From contig NMRA01000122.1 in NCBI GenBank assembly GCA_002633005.1, positions 1 through 30,000 of the forward strand: a DNA stretch of 30,000 nucleotides, read 5' to 3'. Both the position numbers and the translations under genes were made by a program. The notes beneath the pieces were generated by a model, which ran no database searches, was not told the origin of the DNA, and saw only the letters and a program-made list of their open reading frames with translations. Every line of letters begins with the position of its first letter. Position 1 is the stretch's first letter. Below are positions 28,373 to 30,000 of this stretch, piece by piece. The stretch comes from Phoronis australis (taxonomy: Eukaryota > Phoronida > Phoronidae).

Positions 28373-30000
28373 CTGCGAAAAAAATGCATGTGTGAATTAA
28401 GTAATCGGGCGCAGTAGGCCTACACTGTTTCAGTTACTTTGTAAGCCAAAACTAGACTATGTTACCTTACAAATATCCGGTCATATTTTCTCCACATATG
28501 GCCACATGTGGAACTTGAGAGGAAAAAAAACATGACATCTTGTAATATAGAGCATTTTAAAAAACAATGCAAAACGACGAGTTCTGCTTCGGATAACTTC
28601 TGCTTCCCTTTCGTGTAAAGTTTCTCTTAACTGAACTATTTTTGAGCGGACTTGAGTGAAATTTCGCCGAATTTCACAGCGTGTTACCGACTCGTGCACG
28701 CGATCAGTAGACGTGAACGTTCATCTTATCTCAAATAACGACGACGAATGGCGCTCATACTTCAAAGTATTACAGAAAGGGAAATTTTTGCAAAGTTATT
28801 TTAAAAGTGAGAAACCCAACTACGGGCCTGCCCAGGGGTCACATACACGAGTTTTACAACATGGTTCGATAGCATTTACATGACACTATTTTCACCTAAA
28901 AGCTACACGTGTAAATTACTAAGCACAAGTAGAAACTATCAATTTTTAAGTCTAGGTCAAAAATAAAACCTTCCTGTTTCAAAACTGTTAGTCGAAAACT
29001 TGACCCTTTTTAAGTGTGTTAGATGATAACCTGTGAAAGATCTTGCAGAACTGACAACTTTACATTAACAAAAATTATTGAAAAATATTCTGGACAATTT
29101 TCCAAGTTCACTTTGATTCATAACGTGTGAGATGATGTTTGGAATCGAATTTCAAAGTTTGAAGCCACGGTGCCTCAGGCACAAAAATTATCATTACTGC
29201 CTCAGGAATTGGTGGTAATTTTTTTGTTTACCTCAGTACGTTAAAGTCATGTCCACACTATTAATTACCCCCGGAATAACTTACTCTAGAATAACTTGCC
29301 CTCAGTCAGCTGAACGTCACACTACGCACCCGACACCTGGTCAAAAATATGGCACACGAAAAACCGGACACACGTAAGTGTGTAATTGGACAAGAGTGCA
29401 GCTGGTAATTACTTCCGCCTTGTCTGCAGCCTCCCGTTCAGTAACGCGAGAACTTTGCTAAAAAGCAATACTTCGCGAGATTACGAGAGATATTGCCGTG
29501 TATTTTAAATGAGAACACGTGACTTAACGTTACGCCAGACGTGCGTCCAGTAATGCTAGTACCTACGCTAGGACCTAGCTAAAATCTAGCTAAAGTCACA
29601 TGTTCTCATTTAAAATACACGGCAATATCTCACGTAATCTCGCGAAGTCTTGCATTTTAGAGAGGTCCTAACGTTACTGAACGGGAGCCAGGTTTGCGTC
29701 CACATTACCATTTGCGCTGGGGATCGTTATCATGGATTAAGTTACCATTCCACGATAAGTTGTTACACCTGTGTCAAGTTTTCAGAGCGCACAGCGTCAA
29801 CACTACTACTGTACCTATCGACAACTAGTTATTGGAGTACTTTATTCTAGGGTAACGTGGAGAGGAGGGAGATTATTTTAGATGTCGTGGAATTGGTACT
29901 GAAAACCGCTCCACCAGTAAAGTGACTGACTGTGTTGAACTTGAAAGATGAAGGAAGTAGTCTGATGATCTTTTAGTTCGTGCGCCTATAAATTACCGAT
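28373..30000 (-). other. Probable guanylate cyclase intron running out of the window
   Basis: No further kinase-homology exon is recognisable upstream of 28372, so the intron is at least 1.6 kb or the next exon is outside. It holds a - strand open frame (28481-28699) with a helical, TRIM-like look, and the foldback element at 29431-29687. Confidence 0.5.
29431..29687. mobile_element. Foldback (MITE-like) element with 95-bp arms
   Basis: The left arm 29431-29525 and right arm 29593-29687 are reverse complements at about 90% identity. Both include TATTGCCGTGTATTTTAAAT, the CTTCGCGAGATTACG word and the terminal CTCCCGTTCAGTAACG. The 67-base centre contains GCTA/TAGCT repeats. There is no coding capacity. 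Confidence 0.88.

Overview
The window is genomic DNA from an animal with short to medium introns. The best fit is a marine invertebrate deuterostome (cephalochordate, hemichordate or echinoderm). The basis is a receptor-type guanylate cyclase, a LamG-like/WSC-like secreted protein, a THAP + P2X7C transposon, many foldback elements and scattered AGGCCTA-type words. The phylum cannot be fixed from the sequence alone. There is no operon structure, no tRNA or rRNA gene and no CRISPR array.

Layout. Positions 1-13,500 contain no gene I can support, but they hold several repeats: a 1.4 kb element with inverted ends (about 3546-4957), a minisatellite folded into a long hairpin (5215-5643), tandem units around 8620-9027, a probable LINE 3' end with a microsatellite tail (about 10460-11440), and a perfect 64-bp duplication (12684-12811). 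Positions 13627-23823 on the + strand hold a seven-exon gene. It encodes a predicted secreted protein of 536 residues with a signal peptide, a LamG-like fold interrupted by a Ser/Thr-rich block, and a cysteine-rich WSC-like C-terminus. All exon phases agree and the summed coding length (1611 nt) is divisible by three. Its introns carry a foldback element, a 608/616-bp direct duplication around a LINE fragment with the window's only N, a 66-bp-arm hairpin, and a 1.7 kb THAP/P2X7C transposon with ~150-bp terminal inverted repeats.

Positions 24086-28372 on the - strand hold the last six exons of a guanylate cyclase: the end of the kinase-homology domain, the dimerisation coiled coil and the complete cyclase domain. 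The 5' part lies beyond position 30000. Several catalytic-site positions differ from the family pattern, and one intron appears to be GC-AG. The two genes are convergent, and their polyadenylation signals lie within about 20 bp of each other near 23952-23970. Positions 28373-30000 look like intron and include another foldback element (29431-29687).

The exon models were built by hand from reading frame, splice dinucleotides and phase. No transcript or database evidence was available.
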